The notes below the pieces were generated by a model. It ran no database searches. It was not told the DNA's origin and saw only the letters and a program-made list of their open reading frames with translations. The translations under genes were made by a program, and so were the position numbers. This document shows positions 54,099 to 64,000 of a stretch of 64,000 nucleotides of DNA, piece after piece; the stretch's first letter is position 1; the number at the start of each line of letters is the position of its first letter. The DNA comes from Nocardia neocaledoniensis. Lineage in GTDB: Bacteria > Actinomycetota > Actinomycetes > Mycobacteriales > Mycobacteriaceae. The DNA is taken from contig NZ_QGTL01000002.1 of NCBI RefSeq assembly GCF_003182135.1, positions 124,001-188,000 of the forward strand. Direction: 5' to 3'.

Positions 54099-55253
54099 CT
54101 ACTTCGCGGGCGGCTGCCCACCGGCAGGCGGCTCACCCGGCGCGCCCGCCGGGGGCTCACCGCCGCCGGGCGGGGTGGCGCCCGCGGGGAGCGGCTTGCC
54201 GATGTTGCGGGCCATGTCCGGCATCAGGCGGATGGCGACCTGCTCCCAGGTGCCCCAGTTGTGGATGCCGATGTCGGGGAAGTCGTAGCTGACGTTGGTG
54301 TAACCCAGTGCGGTGAGGCGCTTTTCGAAGGAGCGGGTGTTGGCCAGCGCGATCGCCTCGAGCGGCATGCCCTGGGTGATCGCGTCGACCGAGGACAGGT
54401 CCTGGTCGGCGGGCTTGGCACTACCGGCGGAGATGTAGAGGCGGGTGTTGTTGGCGATCAGCTTCTCGGCGAACCCGTACGGGTCCATCCGCTTCCACTT
54501 CTCGCTCCCCGCGGGCGCCATCGCCTCGATGTTGTAGCCGCCGCTGGCGATCATCGCCGCGCCGAGCGCCTCGCGCATCCCCGGCATGGTCATGTGCAGA
54601 TAGCCCGACAGCGAACCGGCGTAGGTGAACTGCTCGGGGTGGTAGGCCGCCATCATCAGCGCCGCCCCGCCACCGCTGGACAACCCCACCACGCCGTTGC
54701 GGGTCGCGCTGAACCCGAGCCGGGACTGCAGCGCATCGGGCAGGGTCTCGGTGATGAAGGTTTCCCACTGATAGGTGTTGACCTTGCCCTGGGTGTCCTC
54801 CCAGCCACCGATGGCCGACCCGGAATCGGCGCTCGGCAGCGCCGAGCCGTCCGGGTTGACGCCGTTGAAGCTGCTCGGCTGGTCCCAGTCGGCGTAGAAG
54901 CTGGACTGCCCGCCGACCGGCATCACCACGTTGATGTTGAACTTCGCGATCTTGGCGGGGATGTCGGTGTGCTTCTCCCAGCCGTTGAGGTCGTTCTCGG
55001 CCCGTTCACCGTCGAGCAGGTAGACCACCCGGTCGGTGTTGCCGTCGGCCGCGCGCACGATGCGGGTGTTGATGGTGCCCATCGACGACTCGACGGGGAA
55101 GTCGATCGCGGACGGGTCGGCGTCGGCCGTCGCCGGCGCCACCGACGCGCCGAGCGGCAAGACCGCCGCGGCCACGGCCACCGCCACCCCGCGCCGGAGC
55201 CCGCGCGAGCCGTGTCGGCGCCGCAGCGCCCCTCCCATGGTTACGCCACGCAT
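54099..55253 (-). CDS. Antigen 85-type mycolyltransferase
   Basis: 384 residues with a signal peptide (LRRGVAVAVAAAVLPLGASVAPATA). The esterase D fold has VVYLLDGERAENDLNGWEK, the nucleophile motif GLSSGGGAALMMAA (Ser192, where mycobacterial Ag85 has GLSMAGSSA) and GIHNWGTWEQ with the catalytic histidine. It moves mycolic acids between trehalose mycolates and arabinogalactan. The C-terminus is a 35-residue Pro/Gly-rich tail. A second ATG five codons in is an alternative start. Confidence 0.94.
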   Translation of the reverse strand: MRGVTMGGALRRRHGSRGLRRGVAVAVAAAVLPLGASVAPATADADPSAIDFPVESSMGTINTRIVRAADGNTDRVVYLLDGERAENDLNGWEKHTDIPAKIAKFNINVVMPVGGQSSFYADWDQPSSFNGVNPDGSALPSADSGSAIGGWEDTQGKVNTYQWETFITETLPDALQSRLGFSATRNGVVGLSSGGGAALMMAAYHPEQFTYAGSLSGYLHMTMPGMREALGAAMIASGGYNIEAMAPAGSEKWKRMDPYGFAEKLIANNTRLYISAGSAKPADQDLSSVDAITQGMPLEAIALANTRSFEKRLTALGYTNVSYDFPDIGIHNWGTWEQVAIRLMPDMARNIGKPLPAGATPPGGGEPPAGAPGEPPAGGQPPAK

Positions 55254-55338
55254 GATCGCTGTTCAGGCCTTTCCCGTTGTGCGGCGCCCGCCGCTTCCCC
55301 ACTCCACCCGAACGCGGCACAGCCGACGCGCGGGTCCT

Positions 55339-55362
55339 GCCGGGCAGCATAGCGTGCCCGGC
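55339..55362 (-). terminator. Hairpin after the Ser/Thr kinase gene
   Basis: Perfect 8-bp arms GCCGGGCA and TGCCCGGC with an 8-base loop, in the gap between kinase stop and mycolyltransferase start. No U-tract. Confidence 0.5.
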
Positions 55363-55407
55363 CCGGCCGGGACACTCTCGAAAACCGATGCGGGGCAATT
55401 CGCTTGG

Positions 55408-57039
<1,632 letters not shown>

Positions 57040-57243
57040 CGTCACTCCTTCGCACTCCCCGTGAGTGCCCTCAGGCTATCCGCCGTCGCGCGGCCCTGTC
57101 GCGACCCGGATTCCCCTGTGCCGGTTCGCCCGCTCACCGCGGTGACGGGAGTCTCGTGGCCGCTCGCCCGCGCGGCGCTAGGCTGGATGCTCTATTCCTG
57201 GCCGCGACCTCGGCGGGCGGCCCACTGCGCAGAACGGGACCCC

Positions 57244-58374
<1,131 letters not shown>

Positions 58375-58383
58375 CGCTCGGCC

Positions 58384-59253
58384 TCAGCAGCGTTCGTACT
58401 GCCGCGTGAACGGCTCCGACTCCGGGGCGACCGACTCCCGCCTTTCCGGGCAACCACCGACGAGGACGGCGAACCCGAGGCCCGCGCGCGTGACGATCCG
58501 GTAGTCGACCACGCCGCCGCGCTCGGCCAGGTACCGGAGGTGCCGGTCGGCGAGCCGGGTCGCCTGCGCGGCGTCGAATTTCTCGCCGACGGGCGGGAAC
58601 ACCGTGACACCGAAGGCGTGGCCCGCCGTGCCGGGCGGGTCGGACACCGCCACTTCGACGATCGCCGAGATGGGTTGATCGGTCAGGAACCACTCCCACA
58701 GGGCGAGTTCGTCGTCGGTCGGGAAGCGGGCGTGGCGGTCGGTGTCGGTCACGCTGGGCGCGAGCCTCGAGTACTGCTCGAGCATCCCCTCCCCGTGCGG
58801 GGGCGAGACCGTCCAATCATTGGTCGCCAGCTCCGGGAAGGCCTGGATGATCCGGCGCATCGCCGCGGTGGCCCGCTGGGGTTCGGTCTCCGACCCCGCG
58901 CGCACACTGACAGCCGCGTCACCGATGGCCCCGGTGCCGTGGGCGACCCAGTGGATCTGCGCACCGACCTCGGCCGCGGAGACCCGGGTCCACGTGGCCG
59001 CGGCGCTCGATTCCCGTTCCACGTCCCGCCCGAACAGCCAGCCTCCGGAGTAGGAGTCGGCCGACCGGCGGATCTCGACCGTGGTCGAGTCACCTCGATA
59101 GTGCGGCGGCAGTTGCCGATCGCCCATCACCCGCACGACAGCCGCCGACTCGGCAGGCGTGGCGCCGTCCTCGAGCCGCACCTCGAGGCGGGAGGTGTAG
59201 TACGAGTTCGGGCCGTAGGGGTGGTACCGGAACGTGTGCGCCGCGTCGGTCAC
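58384..59253 (-). pseudogene. Lipoprotein body, apparently separated from its signal peptide by a frameshift
   Basis: 289 residues from a GTG. Sequence VTDAAHTFRYHPYGPNSYYTSRLEV, GGWLFGRDVERES and LWEWFLTDQPISAIVEVAVS describe a globular, probably extracytoplasmic protein of unknown family, but it has no signal peptide. The preceding 47-residue lipoprotein ends in EDFPG exactly where this frame begins with VTDA, within a GGGG run. One inserted base would join them into a single lipoprotein of about 336 residues. It may be a real frameshift, a sequencing error or a recoding event. Confidence 0.65.
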
Positions 59254-59393
59254 CCCGGGAAGTCCTCGATGGCCGACTCGATCACCCGCGACCACCTGTC
59301 CCGCTCGTCCTGATCGGGCCCCTCCGCGTAGAGCGAGCAACCGGTCAGCAGGGCCGCCGTCAGCGCCACGACGGCAGGCAGGGTGAAGCGCAT
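59250..59393 (-). CDS. Short lipoprotein leader (47 aa), likely 5' part of the next gene
   Basis: Encodes MRFTLPAVVALTAALLTGCS, a signal peptide with lipobox LTGC (Cys19), then LYAEGPDQDERDRWSRVIES and a short end. The TGA overlaps the GTG of the following frame (GTGA). As a separate product it would be a 29-residue lipidated peptide, which seems unlikely. It follows the LppP/LprE-like gene by 24 bases. Confidence 0.7.
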   Translation of the reverse strand: MRFTLPAVVALTAALLTGCSLYAEGPDQDERDRWSRVIESAIEDFPG

Positions 59394-59417
59394 GGCGCCC
59401 ATCCTGCCACCGGTCGC

Positions 59418-60140
59418 CTAGCGGTGCGGCTGGGTCACTTCGCTCGGAAGTGGGCCGCTCATCACGACATTCGAGCCGTTCCAGGTGTAGTGGATGGCGA
59501 CCGGGCCGCCCTGCGGCGTGGCGAAGGGCTCGTCGCCCGCGAGCCACTTGTATTCCACGGTGACGACATTCGTGGTGTAACCGACCACCGAGGTGAACGC
59601 GTACGGCTCGGAGGTGGCGGTACCCAACCACTGTCCGTCGTGGAAGAACAGCACATGGATCGGCGCGCCCGCGGAGTTGCCACCGACCGCCTGCACCCAG
59701 AGCAGGTCGGCGCACTGACCGGGAATGTCGTTGGAGCCGCGCTGGGCGTGCCAGCCGTCACCCAGCCGGGCCAGCGCGTTGCGCACGCCGGTCGAGGTGA
59801 TGTCGATGCATTTGCCCGGCCCGCTGATGTCGTCACCGGCCGGGGGCTGGGACACCTGCGTCGTGTCCGGCGTCGCGCCACCGTTCTGCCCGCCCGAGGA
59901 ACCCTGGCCGCCCGTCGAACCTCCTCCCGTCGAGCCCTGCCCGCCGGTCGAACCCTGGCCACCGGACGAGTCCTGTCCCCCGGTCGGCTGCGACGCACCG
60001 CTCGGCGCCGGAGTCCCCTCCATGACAGTGGTTTTCGCCGAGGTCGGAGCCGAACCCGTCGAACCACCGTCACCGGCGCAACCCGCGACCGCCGCCGCGG
60101 CCACGACGATCAGCGCGCTCATCCGTACTGCGTTCTTCAT
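59418..60140 (-). CDS. LppP/LprE family lipoprotein
   Basis: 240 residues. Lipobox AVAGC; a 60-residue linker of Gly/Ser/Gln repeats (SGGQGSTGGQGSTGG); then a LppP/LprE domain (KCIDITSTGVRNALARLG, PGQCADLLWVQAVGG, VLFFHDGQWLGTATSEPYA, VVTVEYKWLAGDEPFATPQGGP) with two cysteines. It is on the outer face of the membrane. Function unknown; LprE in M. tuberculosis is linked to host interaction. Short Gly-rich DNA repeats at 59880-59990 encode the linker. Confidence 0.88.
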   Translation of the reverse strand: MKNAVRMSALIVVAAAAVAGCAGDGGSTGSAPTSAKTTVMEGTPAPSGASQPTGGQDSSGGQGSTGGQGSTGGGSTGGQGSSGGQNGGATPDTTQVSQPPAGDDISGPGKCIDITSTGVRNALARLGDGWHAQRGSNDIPGQCADLLWVQAVGGNSAGAPIHVLFFHDGQWLGTATSEPYAFTSVVGYTTNVVTVEYKWLAGDEPFATPQGGPVAIHYTWNGSNVVMSGPLPSEVTQPHR

Positions 60141-60311
60141 GACGTCCTCGATTCCGTGTCGCCGCGCCGATCGCGCGTTCTGCTGACTCCATCGGGACTC
60201 CTCGAAGCCCTGTTAGGCCGTTTTCGACGATCCGCACCCTAGGGTGAGAAACCATCACCCTCGTCCACGTGACAGCGAGAACTGTTGCACCCCTTGGCAA
60301 TACAACGCGAA

Positions 60312-60348
60312 CGGCCGAGGCCGCCCGCGGCACGGGCGACCTCGGCCG
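60312..60348 (-). terminator. Terminator after the secreted two-cysteine protein
   Basis: Two stacked stems: CGGCCGAGG with CCTCGGCCG and, inside, CGCCCG with CGGGCG around CGGCA. No U-tract. Confidence 0.75.
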
Positions 60349-60365
60349 GACAACGGCACGCTCGC

Positions 60366-60836
60366 TCAGAGGATGTCGGTGGTCCCCGAGCAGTTGACCG
60401 GCGGGACCGGAACCAGGCCGGTGTTCACGATCGACAGATCGAGGCGCACCGGGCCGGTGCCCGTGGGCACATCGGCGAAGTACACGGTGCCGCCGGTGCC
60501 GAACATCGAGGAGATGTTGGTGTGCCCGGTCAGCGAACCCGAAGCCCCGGTCGCCAGGTTCGTCCAGGTGAGCGTGGGGTGGGTCTGGTAGCCCCAGATG
60601 CTGGCCCCCGAGTGCACGGTGAAGGTCGGCAGCCCCGACACGTCGCGGATGTAGGAGACGATCACCTGGTTGCTGTACGGCACGTCGACGATATTGGGGC
60701 TGATCCCCATGCAGTTGATGCCCACCAGGCTGCTGGGCAGAGCGTTCGCGGCGCCCGCTCCCGCGACCATCGTCCCCGCCGCCGCGGCCAGCGCGGCCGC
60801 CATCCCGGCGATCTTCGACCTCGTCAGTAGAGCCAT
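60366..60836 (-). CDS. Secreted two-cysteine protein, unknown
   Basis: 156 residues. Signal peptide (KIAGMAAALAAAAGTMVAGAGAANA) and a 110-residue mature part with cysteines near both ends (GINCMG and PVNCSG), which probably pair. It has the alternating pattern of a beta-sandwich (TFTVHSGASIWGYQTHPTLTW, GTVYFADVPTGTGPVRLDLSIV). I do not recognise the family. The ATG follows GGAAGGAACGGGA; an earlier in-frame ATG lacks such a site. Confidence 0.75.
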   Translation of the reverse strand: MALLTRSKIAGMAAALAAAAGTMVAGAGAANALPSSLVGINCMGISPNIVDVPYSNQVIVSYIRDVSGLPTFTVHSGASIWGYQTHPTLTWTNLATGASGSLTGHTNISSMFGTGGTVYFADVPTGTGPVRLDLSIVNTGLVPVPPVNCSGTTDIL

Positions 60837-60929
60837 TCCCGTTCCTTCCACTGGTGGTGAAATACCCACCTCCCGTATCGATCCAGCACCCCCGGGTCGT
60901 TACTGAACACAAGCATCGTCCGTCTCCAT

Positions 60930-60946
60930 ACCTAGATCTGCTAGGT
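60930..60946. promoter_or_regulatory. PadR operator half 1
   Basis: ACCTAG-ATCTG-CTAGGT: perfect 6-bp arms and 5-bp spacer. Confidence 0.85.
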
Positions 60947-60950
60947 TATG

Positions 60951-60967
60951 ACCTAGAGGTTCTAGGT
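60951..60967. promoter_or_regulatory. PadR operator half 2
   Basis: ACCTAG-AGGTT-CTAGGT: identical arms and spacer length, 21 bp (two helical turns) from the first copy and 11 bases before the padR ATG. It would block the ribosome site region when bound. Confidence 0.86.
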
Positions 60968-60978
60968 ATAGGAGTCCG

Positions 60979-61341
60979 ATGCGGATAGACAAAGATCTCG
61001 TAGCGGCCTCGGCGACGCCGCTGGTGCTCGGCATCCTCGCCGAGGGCGAGTCGTACGGGTACGCGATTCTCGAGCAGGTCAACGCACTCTCGCGCGGACG
61101 GATGCAGTGGACCGACGGCATGCTCTATCCCCTGCTGCACCGGCTCGAGCGGCTCGGCCACGTCACCTCGGCCTGGCGCACGTCCGAGAGCGGCAGGCGG
61201 CGTAAGCACTATCTGATCACCGACTCCGGCCGCGCGGCCCTCGCCGAGCGCCGCGCGCAATGGGCCGTGGTCGCCGAGGCGCTGGATCAGGTGTGGCGCA
61301 GCACGGTGCTGCCGCCGACCGTGGCGAAGGGATGGGCGTGA
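60979..61341 (+). CDS. PadR family regulator
   Basis: 120 residues; PadR winged HTH features are TPLVLGILAEGESYGYAILEQV, WTDGMLYPLLHRLERLGHV and RRRKHYLITDSGRAAL. It starts after an AGGAG site right below two identical palindromes and likely represses itself and the next gene, with which it overlaps by one base (TGATG). Confidence 0.94.
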   Translation: MRIDKDLVAASATPLVLGILAEGESYGYAILEQVNALSRGRMQWTDGMLYPLLHRLERLGHVTSAWRTSESGRRRKHYLITDSGRAALAERRAQWAVVAEALDQVWRSTVLPPTVAKGWA

Positions 61342-62687
61342 TGGACACCGAACCGGAACTGCAGGCCCACATCGATCAGTGGCGCGGCTACGTCCAGCGA
61401 CACCGGGCGATCTCGGTCGCCGACGTCGACGAGATGGAAGACCATCTGCGCGAACAGGTCTCGACCCTCCAGCGCGGCGGCCTCACCGACGACGAGGCCT
61501 TCCTGGTGGCCGTCAAGCGGATGGGCAGCCTCGACGCCATCTCCCGCGAGTTCGCCCGCGAGCATTCCGAACGCCTCTGGAAGCAGCTCGTTCTCGTGCC
61601 CACCGAATCCGAAGAGGCTGAGCGGCAAGGCAATCGCGAACTGGCCGTCGTGCTCGCGCTGGCCGTCGGTGCGGGTCTGGCGGTGAAGGCGGGCTTCGCG
61701 CTGCTGTCGGAGTCCGCGATCGGCCTGAACGTGAGTCTGCTGATCCTGCCGTTCCTGGCCGCGTACTTCGCGTGGAAGCGGCAGGTGAGCGCGAAAGTCG
61801 CGGCGGCGCTGATCGTTCCGTTCGCGCTCGCCGCCTTGGTGCTCAATCTCTATCCCTTCGAGCGCGACAGCGCCACCGAGGTGATCGCCGCGATCCACGC
61901 GCCGATCGCGCTGTGGTTCGCCGTGGGTCTCGCCTACGTGGGCGGTGACTGGCGTTCGGATCGCCGGCGGATGGATTTCATCCGGTTCACCGGCGAATGG
62001 TTCGTCTACCTCACCCTGCTCGCCCTGGGTGGCGGGGTGCTGATCGGGTTGACGGCCGGCGCGTTCGGCGCCATCGACATCGATATCGAGCCGGTGCTCG
62101 AGGACTGGCTGTTGCCGTTCGGCACGGCGGGCGCGGTCGTCGTCGCGGCGTGGCTGGTCGAGGCGAAGCAGAATGTGGTCGAGAACATCGCCCCGGTCCT
62201 GACCAGGGTGTTCACCCCGTTGACGATCCTCATGCTGCTGGCGCTGCTGGTGGCCTTCGCGACCACCCGCAGCGTGCTCGACGTCGACCGGGAACTGCTG
62301 ATCCTCATGGACCTGATCCTGGTGCTGGTCCTGGGCTTGCTGCTCTACACGATCTCGGCCCGCGACCCGCTGGCCCCGCCCGGCTTCTTCGACCGGGTCC
62401 AGCTGGTCCTGGTGGTGAGCGCACTGGCCGTCGACGTGGTGATGCTGGCCGCCATGCTCACCCGCATCGCCGAATTCGGTTCGACGCCGAACAAGGTCGT
62501 CGCCCTCGGCATGAACGTGGTGCTGCTGGTCAATCTCGTCTGGTCGATGCGCCTGACGCTCGGATTCCTGCGCGGCACGCACCGGTTCGCCGACCTCGAA
62601 CGCTGGCAGACCCGCTACGTCCCGGTCTACGGCAGCTGGGCCGCCGCCGTGGTCATCGCCATCCCGCCGCTGTTCTCGTTCGCCTGA
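61341..62687 (+). CDS. Multispanning membrane protein with permease-prefix domain
   Basis: 448 residues. An N-terminal domain (EPELQAHIDQWRGYVQRHRAISVADVDEMEDHLREQVSTL..) resembles the permease prefix domain found before ABC transporters and with PadR genes; about ten membrane helices follow. No ATPase motif, so it is not an ABC permease with its own ATPase here. It is coupled to padR; the pair suggests a membrane stress response. The substrate is unknown. Confidence 0.8.
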   Translation: MDTEPELQAHIDQWRGYVQRHRAISVADVDEMEDHLREQVSTLQRGGLTDDEAFLVAVKRMGSLDAISREFAREHSERLWKQLVLVPTESEEAERQGNRELAVVLALAVGAGLAVKAGFALLSESAIGLNVSLLILPFLAAYFAWKRQVSAKVAAALIVPFALAALVLNLYPFERDSATEVIAAIHAPIALWFAVGLAYVGGDWRSDRRRMDFIRFTGEWFVYLTLLALGGGVLIGLTAGAFGAIDIDIEPVLEDWLLPFGTAGAVVVAAWLVEAKQNVVENIAPVLTRVFTPLTILMLLALLVAFATTRSVLDVDRELLILMDLILVLVLGLLLYTISARDPLAPPGFFDRVQLVLVVSALAVDVVMLAAMLTRIAEFGSTPNKVVALGMNVVLLVNLVWSMRLTLGFLRGTHRFADLERWQTRYVPVYGSWAAAVVIAIPPLFSFA

Positions 62688-63071
62688 TCAGAGGTACGCG
62701 AGAACCAGTGCGGCACAGCCGATCAGCGGCGGAACGAGCTGGATGAGCGCGGGGCGGGCCTTGGCGGGCGATGAGGCGAGCAGCACCACGCCCGCCGCCA
62801 CCATCGAGCCCGCCCCGGCCAGCACGAGCGCGAGACCGACCCCGGCGTCACCGAACACCGTGAAGCCCATGCCCACCGCGGCGACGATCGCCAGGAAGAG
62901 GTTGTAGAAACCCTGGTTGAACGCCATCTCCCGGGTCGCCTCGGCCTCCGCGGCGGAGATCCCGAACGTCGCCCGCGTGCGCGGCTGGGTCCAGCGCAGC
63001 GATTCCATGACGAAGATGTAGCCGTGCAGCAGCACGGCCACCCCGACGAAGATCAGCCCGACAACCGTCAT
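62688..63071 (-). CDS. DUF1304 family membrane protein
   Basis: 127 residues with four membrane helices. DUF1304 features are LLHGYIFVMESLRWTQPRTRATFGIS and MAFNQGFYNLFLAIVA. Function unknown. The ATG MTVVGLIFVG follows a GGTGGAG site. Its stop codon directly abuts that of the convergent membrane protein gene. Confidence 0.87.
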   Translation of the reverse strand: MTVVGLIFVGVAVLLHGYIFVMESLRWTQPRTRATFGISAAEAEATREMAFNQGFYNLFLAIVAAVGMGFTVFGDAGVGLALVLAGAGSMVAAGVVLLASSPAKARPALIQLVPPLIGCAALVLAYL

Positions 63072-63140
63072 CGCTCCACCTTCCACCGGCCCGGCCGGCA
63101 CCGGGCATCCCGGCGATTATCACCTGGCGCGGGCCGGTGA

Positions 63141-64000
63141 TCAGCGCGGTGCGGCGGCGTGGCGGCCCACCTCGTCGAGGTGGGCGAGCGCCTGGGCGTA
63201 GGACTCGAACAGGCCCGTCTCGCAGTAGGGCACACCGATCTCGCGGCAGAACTCCGCGACGATCGGCTGCGCCTTGCCCAGGTTGGCGCGCGGCATGGAC
63301 GGGAACAGGTGGTGTTCGATCTGGTAGTTGAGGCCGCCGAGGGCGGTGTCGACGAGCAGGCCGCCGCGGACATTGCGGGAGGTGAGCACCTGCCTGCGCA
63401 GGAAGTCGGTGTTGTCGCCCGCCGGCAGCACCTCCATGCCCTTGTGGTTCGGCGCGAAGGTGCAGCCCATGTAGAAGCCGAACAGCCCCTGCTGAACGGC
63501 GATGAACGCCAACGCTTTTCCCGGCGAGAGAACGAGGACCGGGGCACCGAGGATCAGCACGGCGTGCGCGGCGAGCAGCGTGCCTTCCAGGACCCGGTTG
63601 GGGATGGGCCAGCGCAACACCGCGCGCACGCTGGAGCGGTGCAGGCTGCCGCCCTCGAGCAGGAGCATCGGAAAGAACAGCCAGGCCTGGTACCGGAAGA
63701 CGAAGCGGCGCCAGCCCCGGCCCGCCGCGGCGCGGTCCCCGGAGAAGGCCAGCACGCCCATGGCGTCGGGGTCGGCGCCCTCGGTGTTGGGGTGCGCGTG
63801 GTGGCGGTTGTGATTGCTGGTCCACCAACCGATGCTGAGCCCGATGGCCAGATTGCCCGCGATCAGGCCGTAGAGGTAGTTGGCCCGCCGCGACGCGAAG
63901 ATCTGCTTGTGCCCGGCGTCGTGGCCGAGGAAGGCGCACTGCGCGAACACCACCGCGAGAAACGCCGCGACCACGAGCTGCCACCACGAATCACCGAGCA
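63141..64000 (-). CDS. Fatty acid desaturase (C-terminal part)
   Basis: About 285 residues visible, the N-terminus lying beyond the window. Three histidine boxes are present: HDAGH (FLGHDAGHKQIF), HNRHH (WTSNHNRHHAHPN) and QIEHH (LNYQIEHHLFPS), so this is a membrane di-iron desaturase of the acyl-lipid/acyl-CoA group like DesA3 or front-end desaturases. It introduces a double bond in long acyl chains. A GTG at 63974 is possible, but codons upstream (LGDSWWQL) continue the family pattern, so the gene is cut by the window edge. Confidence 0.93.
   Translation of the reverse strand, partial: LGDSWWQLVVAAFLAVVFAQCAFLGHDAGHKQIFASRRANYLYGLIAGNLAIGLSIGWWTSNHNRHHAHPNTEGADPDAMGVLAFSGDRAAAGRGWRRFVFRYQAWLFFPMLLLEGGSLHRSSVRAVLRWPIPNRVLEGTLLAAHAVLILGAPVLVLSPGKALAFIAVQQGLFGFYMGCTFAPNHKGMEVLPAGDNTDFLRRQVLTSRNVRGGLLVDTALGGLNYQIEHHLFPSMPRANLGKAQPIVAEFCREIGVPYCETGLFESYAQALAHLDEVGRHAAAPR

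Overview
This 64 kb window comes from a high-GC, mycolic-acid-bearing actinobacterium, most likely a Nocardia or close relative. Signs of this are an antigen-85-type mycolyltransferase, an Emb arabinosyltransferase, an Rpf-type muralytic protein, an Rv3717-like amidase, an LppP/LprE lipoprotein, a class A beta-lactamase lipoprotein, F420-type LLM enzymes, a class Ib ribonucleotide reductase and a Streptomyces-style conservon. The genus is inferred from gene content only. Both ends cut a gene: an NadR-like protein at the left and a fatty acid desaturase at the right. I see no IS element, prophage, CRISPR array or rRNA. There is one tRNA (Glu, CTC).

1-16.8 kb is mostly core metabolism. It holds an NAD salvage pair (nadR-like, pnuC) with nadE nearby, nrdHIE behind two NrdR-like boxes, an FMN reductase/TetR pair sharing an operator, and a divergent molybdenum cofactor cluster (moaA-moaD on one strand; moeA, a moaC-mogA fusion and moaE on the other). 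Then come a CobW GTPase, a large amidase with a repetitive linker, an orphan ECF sigma factor and a zinc CDF exporter whose promoter spacer is an inverted repeat.

16.8-35 kb is accessory and regulatory. It has a 38-residue peptide gene in an AT-rich patch, two overlapping lipase genes, PucR and MarR regulators, a LigB/DoxX pair, an rpf-like gene with a foldable leader, a DM13 protein, and a two-component system divergent from a secreted HbpS-like haem-binding protein (as in SenS-SenR-HbpS). Next are an MMPL transporter / CsoR-family repressor / DUF302 module with three matching operator boxes, a stand-alone LigD polymerase domain, and a TetR - hemerythrin/SRPBCC fusion - LLM operon.

35-49.6 kb holds tRNA-Glu, a QsdR-like regulator with an acyl-CoA dehydrogenase, and a complete conservon (sensor-kinase-like, roadblock, DUF742, GTPase, then two P450s resembling the CYP157/CYP154 pair). 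It continues with an SGNH lipoprotein and dehydrogenase facing an AraC regulator, RidA/TetR, and a beta-lactam locus in which a LysR gene is divergent from a class A beta-lactamase and overlaps a second beta-lactamase-like gene.

49.6-64 kb is envelope biology. It contains an Emb protein of about 1,408 residues with three low-complexity insertions, a mycolyltransferase, a membrane Ser/Thr kinase with a four-cysteine ectodomain, a metallophosphoesterase, two lipoprotein genes (one apparently frameshifted), a secreted two-cysteine protein, a PadR regulator with a tandem operator and its membrane partner, a DUF1304 protein and the desaturase. Several genes (moaA, moeA, the TetR at 46165, the AraC at 44777, emb) have a -10-like hexamer 6-8 bases before the start codon, suggesting leaderless transcripts.
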